Below the pieces are notes generated by a model that was given only the letters and a program-made list of their open reading frames with translations, was not told the DNA's origin and searched no databases. This document shows positions 7,875 through 16,236 of a stretch of DNA of 28,735 nucleotides, piece after piece. The DNA is from JBDSKH01 sp050245915 (lineage in GTDB: Bacteria; Actinomycetota; Actinomycetes; Actinomycetales; Microbacteriaceae), in assembly GCA_050245915.1 (NCBI GenBank), contig JBFWWZ010000040.1, positions 1 to 28,735 on the forward strand. The letters are read 5' to 3'. The position numbers and the translations under genes were made by a program. Every line of letters begins with the position of its first letter. Within the stretch, counting starts at the first letter, position 1.

Positions 7875-7895
7875 GCGCCCGCGCGACACGCCCGG
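7860..7895 (+). terminator. Candidate terminator of the hut operon
   Basis: A GC-rich hairpin overlaps the hutI stop. The inner stem CGCGGG/CCCGCG (66-71 with 78-83 of 78xx numbering) closes a 6-nt loop and the outer stem is CCGGG/CCCGG, with a bulged right side between them. There is no U-tract, which is common in high-GC actinobacteria. It ends just before the rpsJ promoter. Confidence 0.5.
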
Positions 7896-7896
7896 G

Positions 7897-7925
7897 TTGC
7901 AGCAAATGCAGCCGTATGGCAAACT
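7897..7925 (+). promoter_or_regulatory. Probable S10-operon promoter
   Basis: TTGCAG (7897-7902), a 17-nt spacer and CAAACT (7920-7925) form a reasonable housekeeping-sigma promoter. The start would be near 7932, giving a leader of about 230 nt before rpsJ. It is the best promoter-like match in this gap. Confidence 0.45.
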
Positions 7926-7931
7926 CTTCTA

Positions 7932-8165
7932 GTTCAAGACATCGCGCGCGTGCGTGCGACTCACTGATCAGGCAGTGCACAGCCCCGCGAGAGCGAAGCG
8001 GCTGGGCCGCGGTCAGCAGAACACGGTTTCACTCGAATCCCACCCGGAAAGAGCCCGCTTGCGCGGGTTCCTGCGGCGTGCGATTGACAGAAGAACAGCG
8101 GTGCGCGAAACGCGCAGAGTGCGGGGCCGGCGACGGTCGCGCATGAAACAGAGAAGAGAGAACAC
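7932..8165 (+). ncRNA. Structured 5' leader of the S10 operon
   Basis: The stretch contains no plausible gene but four good hairpins: CACTG/CAGTG (7962-7977), GCGGC/GCCGC (7998-8010), GAGCCCGC/GCGGGTTC with loop TTGC (8051-8070, 8 bp with one G-U), and TGCGCG/CGCGCA with loop AAA (8102-8116). An A/G-rich stretch (AGAGAAGAGAG) before the rpsJ ATG may serve as the ribosome-binding site. An autoregulatory role is inferred by analogy with S10-operon leaders in other bacteria. Confidence 0.45.
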
Positions 8166-8474
8166 ATGGCGGGACAGAAGATCCGCATCCGGCTCAAGTC
8201 GTATGACCACGCCGGTCTCGACGCCTCGGCGCGCAAGATCGTCGACACGGTCACCCGTGCGGGTGCCACCGTCGTCGGCCCGGTCCCGCTTCCCACGGAG
8301 AAGAACGTGGTCGTCGTGATCCGCAGTCCTCACAAGTACAAGGACAGCCGCGAGCACTTCGAGAAGCGCACCCACAAACGTCTCATCGACATCATCGACC
8401 CGACGCCGAAGGCCGTCGACTCGCTCATGCGTCTCGACCTGCCCGCCGACGTCAACATCGAGATCAAGCTCTGA
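8166..8474 (+). CDS. rpsJ: 30S ribosomal protein S10
   Basis: Part of the 30S head; in other bacteria also the NusE subunit of antitermination complexes. The 102-residue protein is full length and canonical: MAGQKIRIRLKSYDH at the N-terminus, then IVGPVPLPT-type and HFEKRTHKR segments, ending VNIEIKL. It is the first gene of the S10 operon, after a gene-free leader of about 290 bp, and is followed 13 nt later by rplC. Confidence 0.99.
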   Translation: MAGQKIRIRLKSYDHAGLDASARKIVDTVTRAGATVVGPVPLPTEKNVVVVIRSPHKYKDSREHFEKRTHKRLIDIIDPTPKAVDSLMRLDLPADVNIEIKL

Positions 8475-8487
8475 GCCTGCAAAAGAG

Positions 8488-9147
8488 ATGGCCAACACAA
8501 TGAACAAGACCGTCAAGGGTCTGCTGGGCACCAAGCTCGGCATGACGCAGGTCTGGGACGAGAACAACAAGCTCATCCCCGTGACCGTCGTCGAGATCAC
8601 CCCGAACGTCGTCACCCAGGTCCGCTCCGACGCGGTCGACGGCTACACCGCCGTGCAGATCGCCTACGGAGCGATCGACCCGCGCAAGGTGAACAAGCCG
8701 TCCGCCGGGCACTTCGAGAAGGCCGGCGTCACGCCGCGCCGTCACCTCACCGAGGTCCGCACCGCCGACGCCGCCGAGTACACCCCCGGCCAGGAGCTGG
8801 CGGTCGACATCTTCGAGGCCGGCCAGTACGTGGATGTCGTGGGCACCTCCAAGGGCAAGGGCTTCGCCGGTGTGATGAAGCGCCACAACTTCAAGGGCGT
8901 CAGCGCCAGCCACGGTGCGCACCGCAACCACCGCAAGCCCGGCTCGATCGGCGCCAGCTCGACCCCGAGCCGCGTGTTCAAGGGCATGCGCATGGCCGGC
9001 CGCATGGGTGGCGAGCGCGTCACCGTGCAGGGCCTCAAGGTGCACGCGGTCGACGTCGAGAAGAACCTCATCCTCGTCAAGGGCGCCGTCCCCGGTGCTC
9101 GCGGACGCATCGTGTTCGTCCGCAACGCCGTGAAGGGAGCCAAGTAG
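8488..9147 (+). CDS. rplC: 50S ribosomal protein L3
   Basis: Binds near the 3' end of 23S rRNA and starts 50S assembly. The 219-residue protein has GLLGTKLGMTQVWDE at the N-terminus, KGKGFAGVMKRHNFKG in the central loop and the GSIGASSTPSRVFKGMRMAG segment. Two starts are possible: ATG at 8488, with a purine-rich AAAAGAG directly against it, and ATG at 8500, for which the same purines sit at a more normal distance. The longer form is listed; the difference is four residues outside the conserved core. Confidence 0.97.
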   Translation: MANTMNKTVKGLLGTKLGMTQVWDENNKLIPVTVVEITPNVVTQVRSDAVDGYTAVQIAYGAIDPRKVNKPSAGHFEKAGVTPRRHLTEVRTADAAEYTPGQELAVDIFEAGQYVDVVGTSKGKGFAGVMKRHNFKGVSASHGAHRNHRKPGSIGASSTPSRVFKGMRMAGRMGGERVTVQGLKVHAVDVEKNLILVKGAVPGARGRIVFVRNAVKGAK

Positions 9148-9149
9148 CC

Positions 9150-9824
9150 ATGGCCACCACCCTCAACGTGGTCGCGCCGAAGGGCGGCAGCAAGGGCAGC
9201 GTCGAGCTCCCCGCCGCGATCTTCGACCAGCAGACCAACGTCCCGCTGATCCACCAGGTCGTCACCGCGCAGCTCGCGGCCGCCCGTCAGGGCACGCACA
9301 AGACCAAGGGTCGCGGCGAGGTCTCCGGCTCCGGGCGCAAGCCGTTCAAGCAGAAGGGAACCGGTCGCTCCCGCCAGGGTTCGGTCCGTGCCCCCGAGCA
9401 CCGCGGCGGTGGCATGGTCCACTCCCTCGAGCCGCGCGACTACAGCCAGCGCACCCCCAAGAAGATGATCGCCGCCGCACTGCTCGGCGTCCTCTCCGAC
9501 CGGGCACGCGGCGAGCGCCTGCACGTTGTCGAGTCCTTCGGTCTCGACGACGCCCCGAGCACCAAGACCGCGATCGAGCTTCTGGATGCCGTGGCGACCA
9601 GCAAGAACGTCCTGGTCGTGCTCGAGCGCAACGACGAGGTGAGCTTCAAGAGCGTGCGCAACCTGAAGCACGTGCACGTGCTGTTCGCCGACCAGCTGAA
9701 CGCGTACGACGCGGTCGTCAGCGACGACATCGTCTTCACGAAGGCCGCTTTCGACGCCTTCGTCGCGGCGAAGAGCGGCGCGGTCTCGACAGGCTCGACC
9801 ACCGAGAAGGAGGCCGGCGAATGA
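9150..9824 (+). CDS. rplD: 50S ribosomal protein L4
   Basis: Lines part of the peptide exit tunnel. The 224-residue protein has the extended basic loop (TKGRGEVSGSGRKPFKQKGT, about residues 50-75) and GGGMVHSLEPRDY. The C-terminal tail after the conserved fold is AVSTGSTTEKEAGE, coded partly by a copy of the short dispersed repeat (9782-9800). L22 in the same operon has almost the same peptide in its tail. The stop overlaps the rplW start (ATGA). In E. coli L4 represses this operon; whether that holds here is not shown. Confidence 0.98.
   Translation: MATTLNVVAPKGGSKGSVELPAAIFDQQTNVPLIHQVVTAQLAAARQGTHKTKGRGEVSGSGRKPFKQKGTGRSRQGSVRAPEHRGGGMVHSLEPRDYSQRTPKKMIAAALLGVLSDRARGERLHVVESFGLDDAPSTKTAIELLDAVATSKNVLVVLERNDEVSFKSVRNLKHVHVLFADQLNAYDAVVSDDIVFTKAAFDAFVAAKSGAVSTGSTTEKEAGE
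9782..9800. repeat. Short dispersed palindromic repeat, copy 2 (in rplD tail)
   Basis: GGTCTCGACAGGCTCGACC, followed by ACC. Outer arms GGTC/GACC pair. The 18-nt core beginning TCGACAGG (9786-9803) is identical to 11647-11664 in rplV and is read in the same frame, giving STGSTT. Confidence 0.65.
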
Positions 9825-10120
9825 GCGGCTACAACAAGGACCCGCGCGACATCATCCTCAAGCCGGTCGTCTCCGAGAAGAGCTACGGCCTGATCGATGA
9901 TGGCAAGTACACCTTCGAGGTCGACCCGCGCAGCAACAAGACCGAGATCAAGCTCGCCATCGAGAAGATCTTCAACGTCAAGGTCGCCTCGGTGAACACG
10001 CTCAACCGCAACGGCAAGACCCGCCGCACCCGGTTCGGCATCGGCAAGCGCAAGGACACCAAGCGCGCCATCGTCACCCTCAAGTCCGGTTCGATCGACA
10101 TCTTCACGGCTGTCGGCTAA
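9821..10120 (+). CDS. rplW: 50S ribosomal protein L23
   Basis: Sits at the tunnel exit and is the docking point for SRP and trigger factor. The 99-residue protein has the typical DIILKPVVSEKSYGL start and the LNRNGKTRRTRFGIGKRKD loop that reaches into rRNA. Length is normal. It is translationally coupled to rplD through a 4-nt overlap and is followed by rplB after 18 nt containing an AGGAG. Confidence 0.98.
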   Translation: MSGYNKDPRDIILKPVVSEKSYGLIDDGKYTFEVDPRSNKTEIKLAIEKIFNVKVASVNTLNRNGKTRRTRFGIGKRKDTKRAIVTLKSGSIDIFTAVG

Positions 10121-10138
10121 GGACCAGGAGAAAACATC

Positions 10139-10975
<837 letters not shown>

Positions 10976-10990
10976 GGGTAAGAGAAGCAG

Positions 10991-11272
10991 ATGCCTCGCA
11001 GTCTCAAGAAGGGTCCCTTCGTCGATGACCACCTCTTCAAGAAGGTGGCTTCGCAGAACGCGGCCAACACCAAGAACGTGATCAAGACCTGGTCGCGCCG
11101 GTCGATGATCATCCCCGACATGCTCGGGCACACCATCGCGGTGCACGACGGTCGCAAGCACATCCCGGTCTTCGTGACCGAGACCATGGTGGGTCACAAG
11201 CTGGGCGAGTTCGCCCCGACCCGCACCTTCCGTGGACACGAGAAGGACGACAAGAAGGGACGGCGCCGCTGA
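10991..11272 (+). CDS. rpsS: 30S ribosomal protein S19
   Basis: A protein of the 30S head that contacts S13. The 93-residue product begins MPRSLKKGPFVDDHL and carries WSRRSMIIPDMLGHTIAVHD and the conserved FAPTRTFRGH. Its TGA stop shares the final A with the rplV start codon, so the two are likely coupled. Confidence 0.99.
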   Translation: MPRSLKKGPFVDDHLFKKVASQNAANTKNVIKTWSRRSMIIPDMLGHTIAVHDGRKHIPVFVTETMVGHKLGEFAPTRTFRGHEKDDKKGRRR

Positions 11273-11697
11273 TGGTGGAGTCGATGGCCCGCGTGCGCCA
11301 CATCCGTGTCACGCCCCAGAAGGCCCGTCGTGTCGTGGACCTGATCCGCGGCAAGCAGGCCGCCGAAGCGCTGGCGATCCTGAAGTTCGCGCCCCAGAGC
11401 GCGAGCGAGCCGGTGTACAAGCTCGTCGCCTCGGCGATGGCGAACGCCCGGGTGAAGGCGGACGCGACGAACAGCTACCTCGACGAGCAAGACCTCGTCG
11501 TGGCCCGCGCGTTCGTCGACGAGGGCACCACGCTCAAGCGCTTCCGCCCGCGTGCGCAGGGTCGTGCGTTCAAGATCCTGAAGCGCACCAGCCACATCAC
11601 GGTCGTGCTCAGCACGCCCGATGAGCTGCTGGATGCTGCGGCGGCCTCGACAGGCTCGACCACCAAGAAGACCACGACCAAGAAGGCGAGCAAGTAA
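11272..11697 (+). CDS. rplV: 50S ribosomal protein L22
   Basis: Lines the exit tunnel with L4. The 141-residue protein has RVRHIRVTPQKARRVVDLIR at the N-terminus and a hairpin with FRPRAQGRAFKILKRTSHI near the C-terminus; the residue after RVTP is Gln, where Met is common. The ATG at 11272 is chosen because it overlaps the rpsS stop; an ATG at 11284 would remove four residues. The C-terminal extension AASTGSTTKKTTTKKASK goes past the usual end of the family and contains a copy of the short dispersed repeat in the same frame as in rplD. Confidence 0.97.
   Translation: MVESMARVRHIRVTPQKARRVVDLIRGKQAAEALAILKFAPQSASEPVYKLVASAMANARVKADATNSYLDEQDLVVARAFVDEGTTLKRFRPRAQGRAFKILKRTSHITVVLSTPDELLDAAAASTGSTTKKTTTKKASK
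11643..11661. repeat. Short dispersed palindromic repeat, copy 3 (in rplV tail)
   Basis: GGCCTCGACAGGCTCGACC, followed by ACC. The 18-nt core beginning TCGACAGG (11647-11664) is identical to that in rplD. It encodes STGSTT just past the conserved end of L22. Confidence 0.65.
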
Positions 11698-12459
11698 ATG
11701 GGCCAGAAGGTCAATCCGTACGGCTTCCGTCTCGGGATCACCACCGACCACGTGTCGCGGTGGTTCTCCGACTCGACGAAGCCGGGTCAGCGCTACTCGG
11801 ACTACGTGACCGAAGACGTCAAGATCCGCAACCTGCTGAAGACCAGCCTCGACCGTGCCGGCGTCGCCCGCATCGAGATCGAGCGCACCCGTGACCGCGT
11901 CCGCGTCGACATCCACACCGCCCGCCCGGGCATCGTGATCGGTCGTCGTGGCGCCGAGGCCGAGCGCATCCGCGCCGACCTCGAGAAGCTCACCGGCAAG
12001 CAGATCCAGCTGAACATCCTCGAGGTGAAGAACCCCGAAGCCGAGGCTCAGCTGGTCGCCCAGGGCATCGCCGAGCAGCTCAGCGCCCGCGTGGCCTTCC
12101 GCCGCGCGATGCGCAAGGGCCTGCAGGGTGCCCAGCGCGCCGGCGCCAAGGGGGTCCGCATCCAGGTGTCGGGTCGTCTCGGCGGCGCCGAGATGAGCCG
12201 GTCGGAGTTCTACCGCGAGGGCCGGGTGCCGCTGCACACGCTCCGCGCGAACATCGACTACGGCTTCTACGAGGCCCGCACCACCTTCGGCCGCATCGGC
12301 GTGAAGGTCTGGATCTACAAGGGCGACATCACCAACAAAGAGCTGGCGCGCGAGCAGGCTTCGCAGAAGTCGACCCGCCCCGAGCGTCGTGACGACCGTG
12401 GCCCCCGTGGCCGCGGCCCGCGCACCGACGCTCCCGTCGCCGCAGGAGCTGAGAGCTAG
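11698..12459 (+). CDS. rpsC: 30S ribosomal protein S3
   Basis: Part of the mRNA entry site and helicase activity of the 30S subunit. The 253-residue protein has MGQKVNPYGFRLGI at the N-terminus, the KH domain motif VIGRRGAEAERI (about residues 80-91) and VSGRLGGAEMSR in the C-terminal domain. A disordered Arg/Gly/Pro-rich tail (about 225-253) is typical of actinobacterial S3. The ATG directly follows the rplV TAA stop. Confidence 0.99.
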   Translation: MGQKVNPYGFRLGITTDHVSRWFSDSTKPGQRYSDYVTEDVKIRNLLKTSLDRAGVARIEIERTRDRVRVDIHTARPGIVIGRRGAEAERIRADLEKLTGKQIQLNILEVKNPEAEAQLVAQGIAEQLSARVAFRRAMRKGLQGAQRAGAKGVRIQVSGRLGGAEMSRSEFYREGRVPLHTLRANIDYGFYEARTTFGRIGVKVWIYKGDITNKELAREQASQKSTRPERRDDRGPRGRGPRTDAPVAAGAES

Positions 12460-12461
12460 AC

Positions 12462-12881
12462 ATGCTGATTCCCCGTAAGGTCAAGCACCGCAAGCAGCAC
12501 CACCCGGGTCGTTCGGGCGCTGCCACCGGTGGCACCAAGGTGTCGTTCGGCGAGTTCGGCATCCAGGCCCTCACGCCTGCGTACGTGACGAACCGCCAGA
12601 TCGAGTCCGCGCGTATCGCGATGACCCGCCACATCAAGCGCGGCGGAAAGGTGTGGATCAACATCTACCCCGACCGCCCGATCACGAAGAAGCCCGCCGA
12701 GACCCGCATGGGTTCCGGGAAGGGCTCGCCGGAGTGGTGGGTCGCGAACGTCAAGCCGGGTCGTGTCCTCTTCGAGGTCGCCGGCGTCAACGAGGAGCTC
12801 GCCCGCGAGGCCCTGCTCCGCGCCATCCACAAGCTGCCCCTGAAGGCACGCATCATCAAGCGCGAGGAAGGTGACGCGTAA
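12462..12881 (+). CDS. rplP: 50S ribosomal protein L16
   Basis: Contacts the A-site tRNA region of the 50S subunit. The 139-residue protein starts MLIPRKVKHRKQHHPG and contains TNRQIESARIAMTRHIKRGG, PDRPITKKPAETRMGSGKG and PEWWVANVKPGRVLFEV, all highly conserved. It lies 2 nt after rpsC, and its TAA stop shares a base with the rpmC ATG. Confidence 0.99.
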   Translation: MLIPRKVKHRKQHHPGRSGAATGGTKVSFGEFGIQALTPAYVTNRQIESARIAMTRHIKRGGKVWINIYPDRPITKKPAETRMGSGKGSPEWWVANVKPGRVLFEVAGVNEELAREALLRAIHKLPLKARIIKREEGDA

Positions 12882-13213
12882 TGGCCGTCGGATCCAAGGA
12901 GCTCGCACCCGTCGAGCTCGACACGTTCGAGGACGACCGTCTGATCGACGAACTGAAGCGTGCGAAGGAAGAGCTGTTCAACCTGCGCTTCCAGTCGGCC
13001 ACCGGTCAGCTCGAGAGCCACGGCCGCCTGCGCGCCGTGAAGCGCGACATCGCCCGCATCTACACCGTCATCCGTGAGCGCGAGCTCGGCATCCGTGCGA
13101 CGCCGGCTCCGATCGAGAAGCCGGTGAAGGCGAGCAAGCCCGCGAAGAAGAAGGATGAGGCCGCTGAGGCCGAGTCCGCGACCACCGAGACCGCCGAGGA
13201 GGCGAGCAAGTAA
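12881..13213 (+). CDS. rpmC: 50S ribosomal protein L29 with C-terminal extension
   Basis: A tunnel-exit protein next to L23. The conserved L29 fold occupies about residues 10-75 (ELKRAKEELFNLRFQSATGQ; RAVKRDIARIYTVIRERELG). The rest, to residue 110, is a Lys/Pro then Glu/Ala/Thr-rich low-complexity tail. Most L29 proteins end near 65-75 residues. The tail lies beyond the helical hairpin and should project outward near the tunnel exit. The stop overlaps the rpsQ start. Confidence 0.97.
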   Translation: MAVGSKELAPVELDTFEDDRLIDELKRAKEELFNLRFQSATGQLESHGRLRAVKRDIARIYTVIRERELGIRATPAPIEKPVKASKPAKKKDEAAEAESATTETAEEASK

Positions 13214-13533
13214 TGGCGAAGGCTACCGAGAAGGCTGCCGCGGGCCACGAGCACGCCGAGCACGACGTCCGTGACGAGAACGCCCGTGGATACCGCAAGG
13301 TCCGCCGCGGGTATGTCACCAGCGACAAGATGGACAAGACCATCGTCGTCGAGGTGGAAGACCGCGTGAAGCACCCGCTGTACGGCAAGGTCATCCGCCG
13401 CACCTCCAAGGTGAAGGCGCACGACGAGCAGAACACCGCCGGCATCGGCGACCTGGTCGTCATCACCGAGACCCGTCCGCTGTCGGCGTCGAAGCGCTGG
13501 CGCCTGGTCGAGATCGCAGAGAAGGCGAAGTAA
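13213..13533 (+). CDS. rpsQ: 30S ribosomal protein S17 with N-terminal extension
   Basis: A primary 16S rRNA binding protein. The OB-fold begins near residue 28 (YRKVRRGYVTSDKMDKTIVV) and includes HPLYGKVIRRTSKVKAHDE and GDLVVITETRPLSASKRWRL. The first ~27 residues (Ala/His/Glu-rich) are an extension relative to the usual ~85-residue S17. The start is fixed by the TAATG overlap with rpmC. It ends the S10-type part of the cluster and lies 3 nt from rplN. Confidence 0.98.
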   Translation: MAKATEKAAAGHEHAEHDVRDENARGYRKVRRGYVTSDKMDKTIVVEVEDRVKHPLYGKVIRRTSKVKAHDEQNTAGIGDLVVITETRPLSASKRWRLVEIAEKAK

Positions 13534-13536
13534 CCG

Positions 13537-13905
13537 ATGCTCCAGCAGGAATCCCGCGTCAAGGTCGCGGACAACACAGGCGCGAAAGAGCTGCTCACCA
13601 TCCGCGTGCTGGGTGGTTCCGGGCGACGCTATGCGCGCCTGGGAGACGTCATCGTCGCCACCGTGAAGGATGCGATCCCCGGTGGCAACGTGAAGAAGGG
13701 CGACGTCGTCAAGGCGGTCATCGTCCGCACCAAGAAGGAGTCCCGTCGTCCCGACGGCTCGTACATCAAGTTCGACGAGAACGCCGCCGTGATCCTGAAG
13801 AGCGACGGTGACCCCCGTGGCACCCGCATCTTCGGCCCGGTCGGCCGTGAGCTTCGCGACAAGAAGTTCATGAAGATCATCTCGCTGGCACCGGAGGTGC
13901 TGTAA
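13537..13905 (+). CDS. rplN: 50S ribosomal protein L14
   Basis: Forms an intersubunit bridge with 16S rRNA helix 14. The 122-residue protein is canonical: MLQQESRVKVADNTGAKELL, GGNVKKGDVVKAVIVRTKKE, FDENAAVILKSDGDPRGTRI and GPVGRELRDKKFMKIISLAPE. The tight spacing to rpsQ (3 nt) and rplX (2 nt) shows that the S10 and spc groups are joined here without an obvious promoter between them. Confidence 0.99.
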   Translation: MLQQESRVKVADNTGAKELLTIRVLGGSGRRYARLGDVIVATVKDAIPGGNVKKGDVVKAVIVRTKKESRRPDGSYIKFDENAAVILKSDGDPRGTRIFGPVGRELRDKKFMKIISLAPEVL

Positions 13906-13907
13906 CC

Positions 13908-14267
13908 ATGGCCAACATCAAGAAGGGCGACCTGGTGCAGGTCATCAGCGGGCCGTCGCAGGCTCGCGGCGGTGACCGCGGCAAGCAGGGCAAGGTCATC
14001 GCGGTGCTCGGCGACAAGAACAAGGTTCTCGTCGAGGGCATCAACTTCGTCACCAAGCACATCAAGGTCGGCCAGACCCAGCGCGGCACGAAGACCGGTG
14101 GCGTCGAGCAGCACGAGGCGCCCATCCACATCTCGAACGTCGCCCTCGTCGACCCCAAGACCAAGAAGCCGACCCGCGTCGGGTTCAAGGTCGAGACCGT
14201 TGAGAAGAACGGCGTGAAGAAGACCGTGCGCGTGCGTTACGCGAAGAAGTCCGGAGAGAAGTTCTAA
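13908..14267 (+). CDS. rplX: 50S ribosomal protein L24
   Basis: An assembly-initiator protein of the 50S subunit. The 119-residue protein has the KOW motif KKGDLVQVISG...RGKQGKVIAVL near the N-terminus, VEGINFVTKHIKVGQTQRGT and IHISNVALVDPKTKKPTRVG. Length is at the upper end of normal, with a basic C-terminus. Confidence 0.99.
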   Translation: MANIKKGDLVQVISGPSQARGGDRGKQGKVIAVLGDKNKVLVEGINFVTKHIKVGQTQRGTKTGGVEQHEAPIHISNVALVDPKTKKPTRVGFKVETVEKNGVKKTVRVRYAKKSGEKF

Positions 14268-14269
14268 TC

Positions 14270-14866
14270 ATGGCTACAGCGACCGCTGCTGCGCCGGCTG
14301 GCAAGATCCAGCCGCGCCTGAAGCAGAAGTACCGCACCGAGATCAGCAAGAAGCTGACCGAGGAGTTCGGTTTCACCAACCCGCACCAGGTTCCCGGTCT
14401 CGTGAAGATCGTCGTGAACACCGGTGTCGGCGAGGCCGCCCGCGACTCGAAGGTCATCGACGGCGCCATCAAGGACCTCACCCTGATCACCGGTCAGAAG
14501 CCGCAGGTCACGAAGGCCCGCAAGTCGATCGCGCAGTTCAAGCTGCGCGAGGGCATGCCGATCGGCGCGCACGTCACCCTCCGCGGAGACCGCGCGTGGG
14601 AGTTCCTCGACCGCCTGCTGTCGCTCGCGCTCCCGCGCATCCGCGACTTCCGCGGCCTCAGCCCGAAGCAGTTCGACGGCAACGGCAACTACACGTTCGG
14701 TCTCTCGGAGCAGAGCGTGTTCCACGAGATCAACCAGGACCAGATCGACCGCGTGCGCGGCTTCGACATCACGGTCGTCACCACGGCGAAGAACGACGAC
14801 GAGGGGCGCGCGCTGCTGCGTGAGCTCGGGTTCCCGTTCCGCACTGCTGAGAACGCTCAGCAGTAA
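14270..14866 (+). CDS. rplE: 50S ribosomal protein L5
   Basis: Binds 5S rRNA and contacts the P-site tRNA. The 198-residue protein has LKQKYRTEISKKLTEEFGF, VPGLVKIVVNTGVGEAARDS, KARKSIAQFKLREGMPIGAH and the C-terminal FHEINQDQIDRVRGFDITVV. An Ala-rich N-terminal leader of about 12 residues precedes the conserved fold. In many bacteria rpsN follows; here a 66-nt gap leads directly to rpsH. Confidence 0.99.
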   Translation: MATATAAAPAGKIQPRLKQKYRTEISKKLTEEFGFTNPHQVPGLVKIVVNTGVGEAARDSKVIDGAIKDLTLITGQKPQVTKARKSIAQFKLREGMPIGAHVTLRGDRAWEFLDRLLSLALPRIRDFRGLSPKQFDGNGNYTFGLSEQSVFHEINQDQIDRVRGFDITVVTTAKNDDEGRALLRELGFPFRTAENAQQ

Positions 14867-14880
14867 CAACCCAAACAGGT

Positions 14881-14903
14881 CGGTAGGGGTGGACCCCGTG
14901 CCG
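14881..14903 (+). other. Hairpin in the rplE-rpsH gap, where rpsN often lies
   Basis: CGG-TA-GGGG-TGGA-CCCC-GTG-CCG folds into a stem of 4 bp capped by TGGA, with an internal loop and a further 3-bp stem. No small ORF with the CxxC zinc motif of type Z S14 is present in the 66-nt gap. The hairpin could mark an RNA-processing point or a weak attenuator. Confidence 0.4.
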
Positions 14904-14932
14904 AAACCGTCTGAGATAGGAAACACACCGCA

Positions 14933-15331
14933 ATGACCATGACAGACCCGGTCGCCGACATGCTGACCCGGGTGCGCAACGGCAACCGCGCGTACCACGA
15001 CTCCGTGTCGATGCCGAGCTCCAAGCTCAAGACCCACATCGCCGAGATCCTCCAGAAAGAGGGCTACATCGCCGGCTGGAAGGTCGAGGACGCCCGCGTG
15101 GGCAGCACCCTGACCATCGACCTCAAGTACGGCCCGAACCGCGAGCGGTCGATCGCCGGCATCAAGCGCGTCTCGAAGCCGGGCCTGCGCGTCTACGCGA
15201 AGTCGACCGAGATCCCCCACGTGCTGGGCGGCCTCGGTGTCGCGATCCTCTCCACCTCGTCCGGTCTGCTGACCGACCGCGAGGCGACTCAGAAGGGCGT
15301 GGGTGGGGAAGTCCTCGCCTACGTGTGGTGA
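14933..15331 (+). CDS. rpsH: 30S ribosomal protein S8
   Basis: Binds the central domain of 16S rRNA and, in E. coli, represses the spc operon. The 132-residue protein has MTDPVADMLTRVRNGNRAYH, KRVSKPGLRVYAKSTEIPHV and the conserved LSTSSGLLTDREA...VGGEVLAYVW end. Two ATGs two codons apart (14933, 14939) are possible; the first is listed. Confidence 0.98.
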   Translation: MTMTDPVADMLTRVRNGNRAYHDSVSMPSSKLKTHIAEILQKEGYIAGWKVEDARVGSTLTIDLKYGPNRERSIAGIKRVSKPGLRVYAKSTEIPHVLGGLGVAILSTSSGLLTDREATQKGVGGEVLAYVW

Positions 15332-15337
15332 TCTGAC

Positions 15338-15874
15338 ATGTCACGTATCGGACGTCTCCCCATCACCGTGCCCGGCGCGGTGACCGTCACCATCGAGGGT
15401 CAGAACGTCGCGGTCAAGGGCCCGAAGGGCGAGCTGTCGCTCGTCGTGAAGGCGCCGATCGAGGTCAAGCTCGAAGACGGCCAGGTCATCGTGACCCGTC
15501 CCGACGACGAGCGCGAGTCGCGGTCGCTGCACGGCCTGAGCCGCACGCTCATCAGCAACCTGATCATCGGTGTCACCGAGGGCTACGAGAAGAGCCTCGA
15601 GGTCGTCGGCACCGGCTACCGCGTGCAGTCGAAGGGTTCGGGCGTCGAGTTCGCCCTCGGCTACTCGCACCCGATCACCGTGAACCCGCCCGCCGGCATC
15701 TCGTTCGAGGTCGAGGGCACCAACAAGCTGACCGTCAAGGGCATCGACAAGCAGGCCGTCGGTGAGGTCGCAGCGAACATCCGCAAGCTCCGCAAGCCCG
15801 AGCCCTACAAGGGCAAGGGTGTGCGGTACGCCGGCGAGGTCGTCCGCCGCAAGGCCGGAAAGAGTGGGAAGTAA
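15338..15874 (+). CDS. rplF: 50S ribosomal protein L6
   Basis: Located at the base of the L7/L12 stalk near the factor-binding site. The 178-residue protein has two repeated L6 domains: MSRIGRLPITVPGAVTVTI and VAVKGPKGELSL in the first; VEGTNKLTVKGIDKQAVGEV and the signature RKPEPYKGKGVRYAGEVVRR in the second. Length is standard. It is 6 nt after rpsH and 2 nt before rplR. Confidence 0.99.
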   Translation: MSRIGRLPITVPGAVTVTIEGQNVAVKGPKGELSLVVKAPIEVKLEDGQVIVTRPDDERESRSLHGLSRTLISNLIIGVTEGYEKSLEVVGTGYRVQSKGSGVEFALGYSHPITVNPPAGISFEVEGTNKLTVKGIDKQAVGEVAANIRKLRKPEPYKGKGVRYAGEVVRRKAGKSGK

Positions 15875-15876
15875 CC

Positions 15877-16236
15877 ATGGCAACCGTGAGCAAGAGCGCG
15901 CAGCGCGACCGTCGTCACGCCCGCCTGCGCAAGCGCATCGCCGGAACGCCGGAGCGCCCGCGCCTCGTCGTCACCCGGTCGGCCCGCCACGTCTTCGTGC
16001 AGGTCGTCGACGACAGCAAGGGCCACACCGTGGCGTCCGCATCGACCCTCGAGGCCGACCTGCGCACGTTCAAGGGTGACAAGACCGAGAAGGCCAAGAA
16101 GGTCGGCGAGCTCGTCGCCGAGCGGGCCAAGAAGGCCGGAGTCGACGCCGTCGTCTTCGACCGCGGAGGCAACCGGTTCGCCGGACGCGTCGCCGCGATC
16201 GCCGAAGGCGCACGTGAGGGAGGGCTCGCACTGTGA
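15877..16236 (+). CDS. rplR: 50S ribosomal protein L18
   Basis: Binds 5S rRNA with L5 and helps place it in the 50S subunit. The 119-residue protein carries RHARLRKRIAGTPERPRLVV, VFVQVVDDSKGHTVASAST and the C-terminal VVFDRGGNRFAGRVAAIAEG. Its TGA stop overlaps the GTG chosen as the rpsE start. Confidence 0.99.
   Translation: MATVSKSAQRDRRHARLRKRIAGTPERPRLVVTRSARHVFVQVVDDSKGHTVASASTLEADLRTFKGDKTEKAKKVGELVAERAKKAGVDAVVFDRGGNRFAGRVAAIAEGAREGGLAL

Noticed and set aside
8084..8112. TTGACA at 8084-8089 as a second rpsJ promoter
   Set aside because: No -10-like hexamer lies 16-19 nt downstream; that stretch is the TGCGCG-AAA-CGCGCA hairpin.
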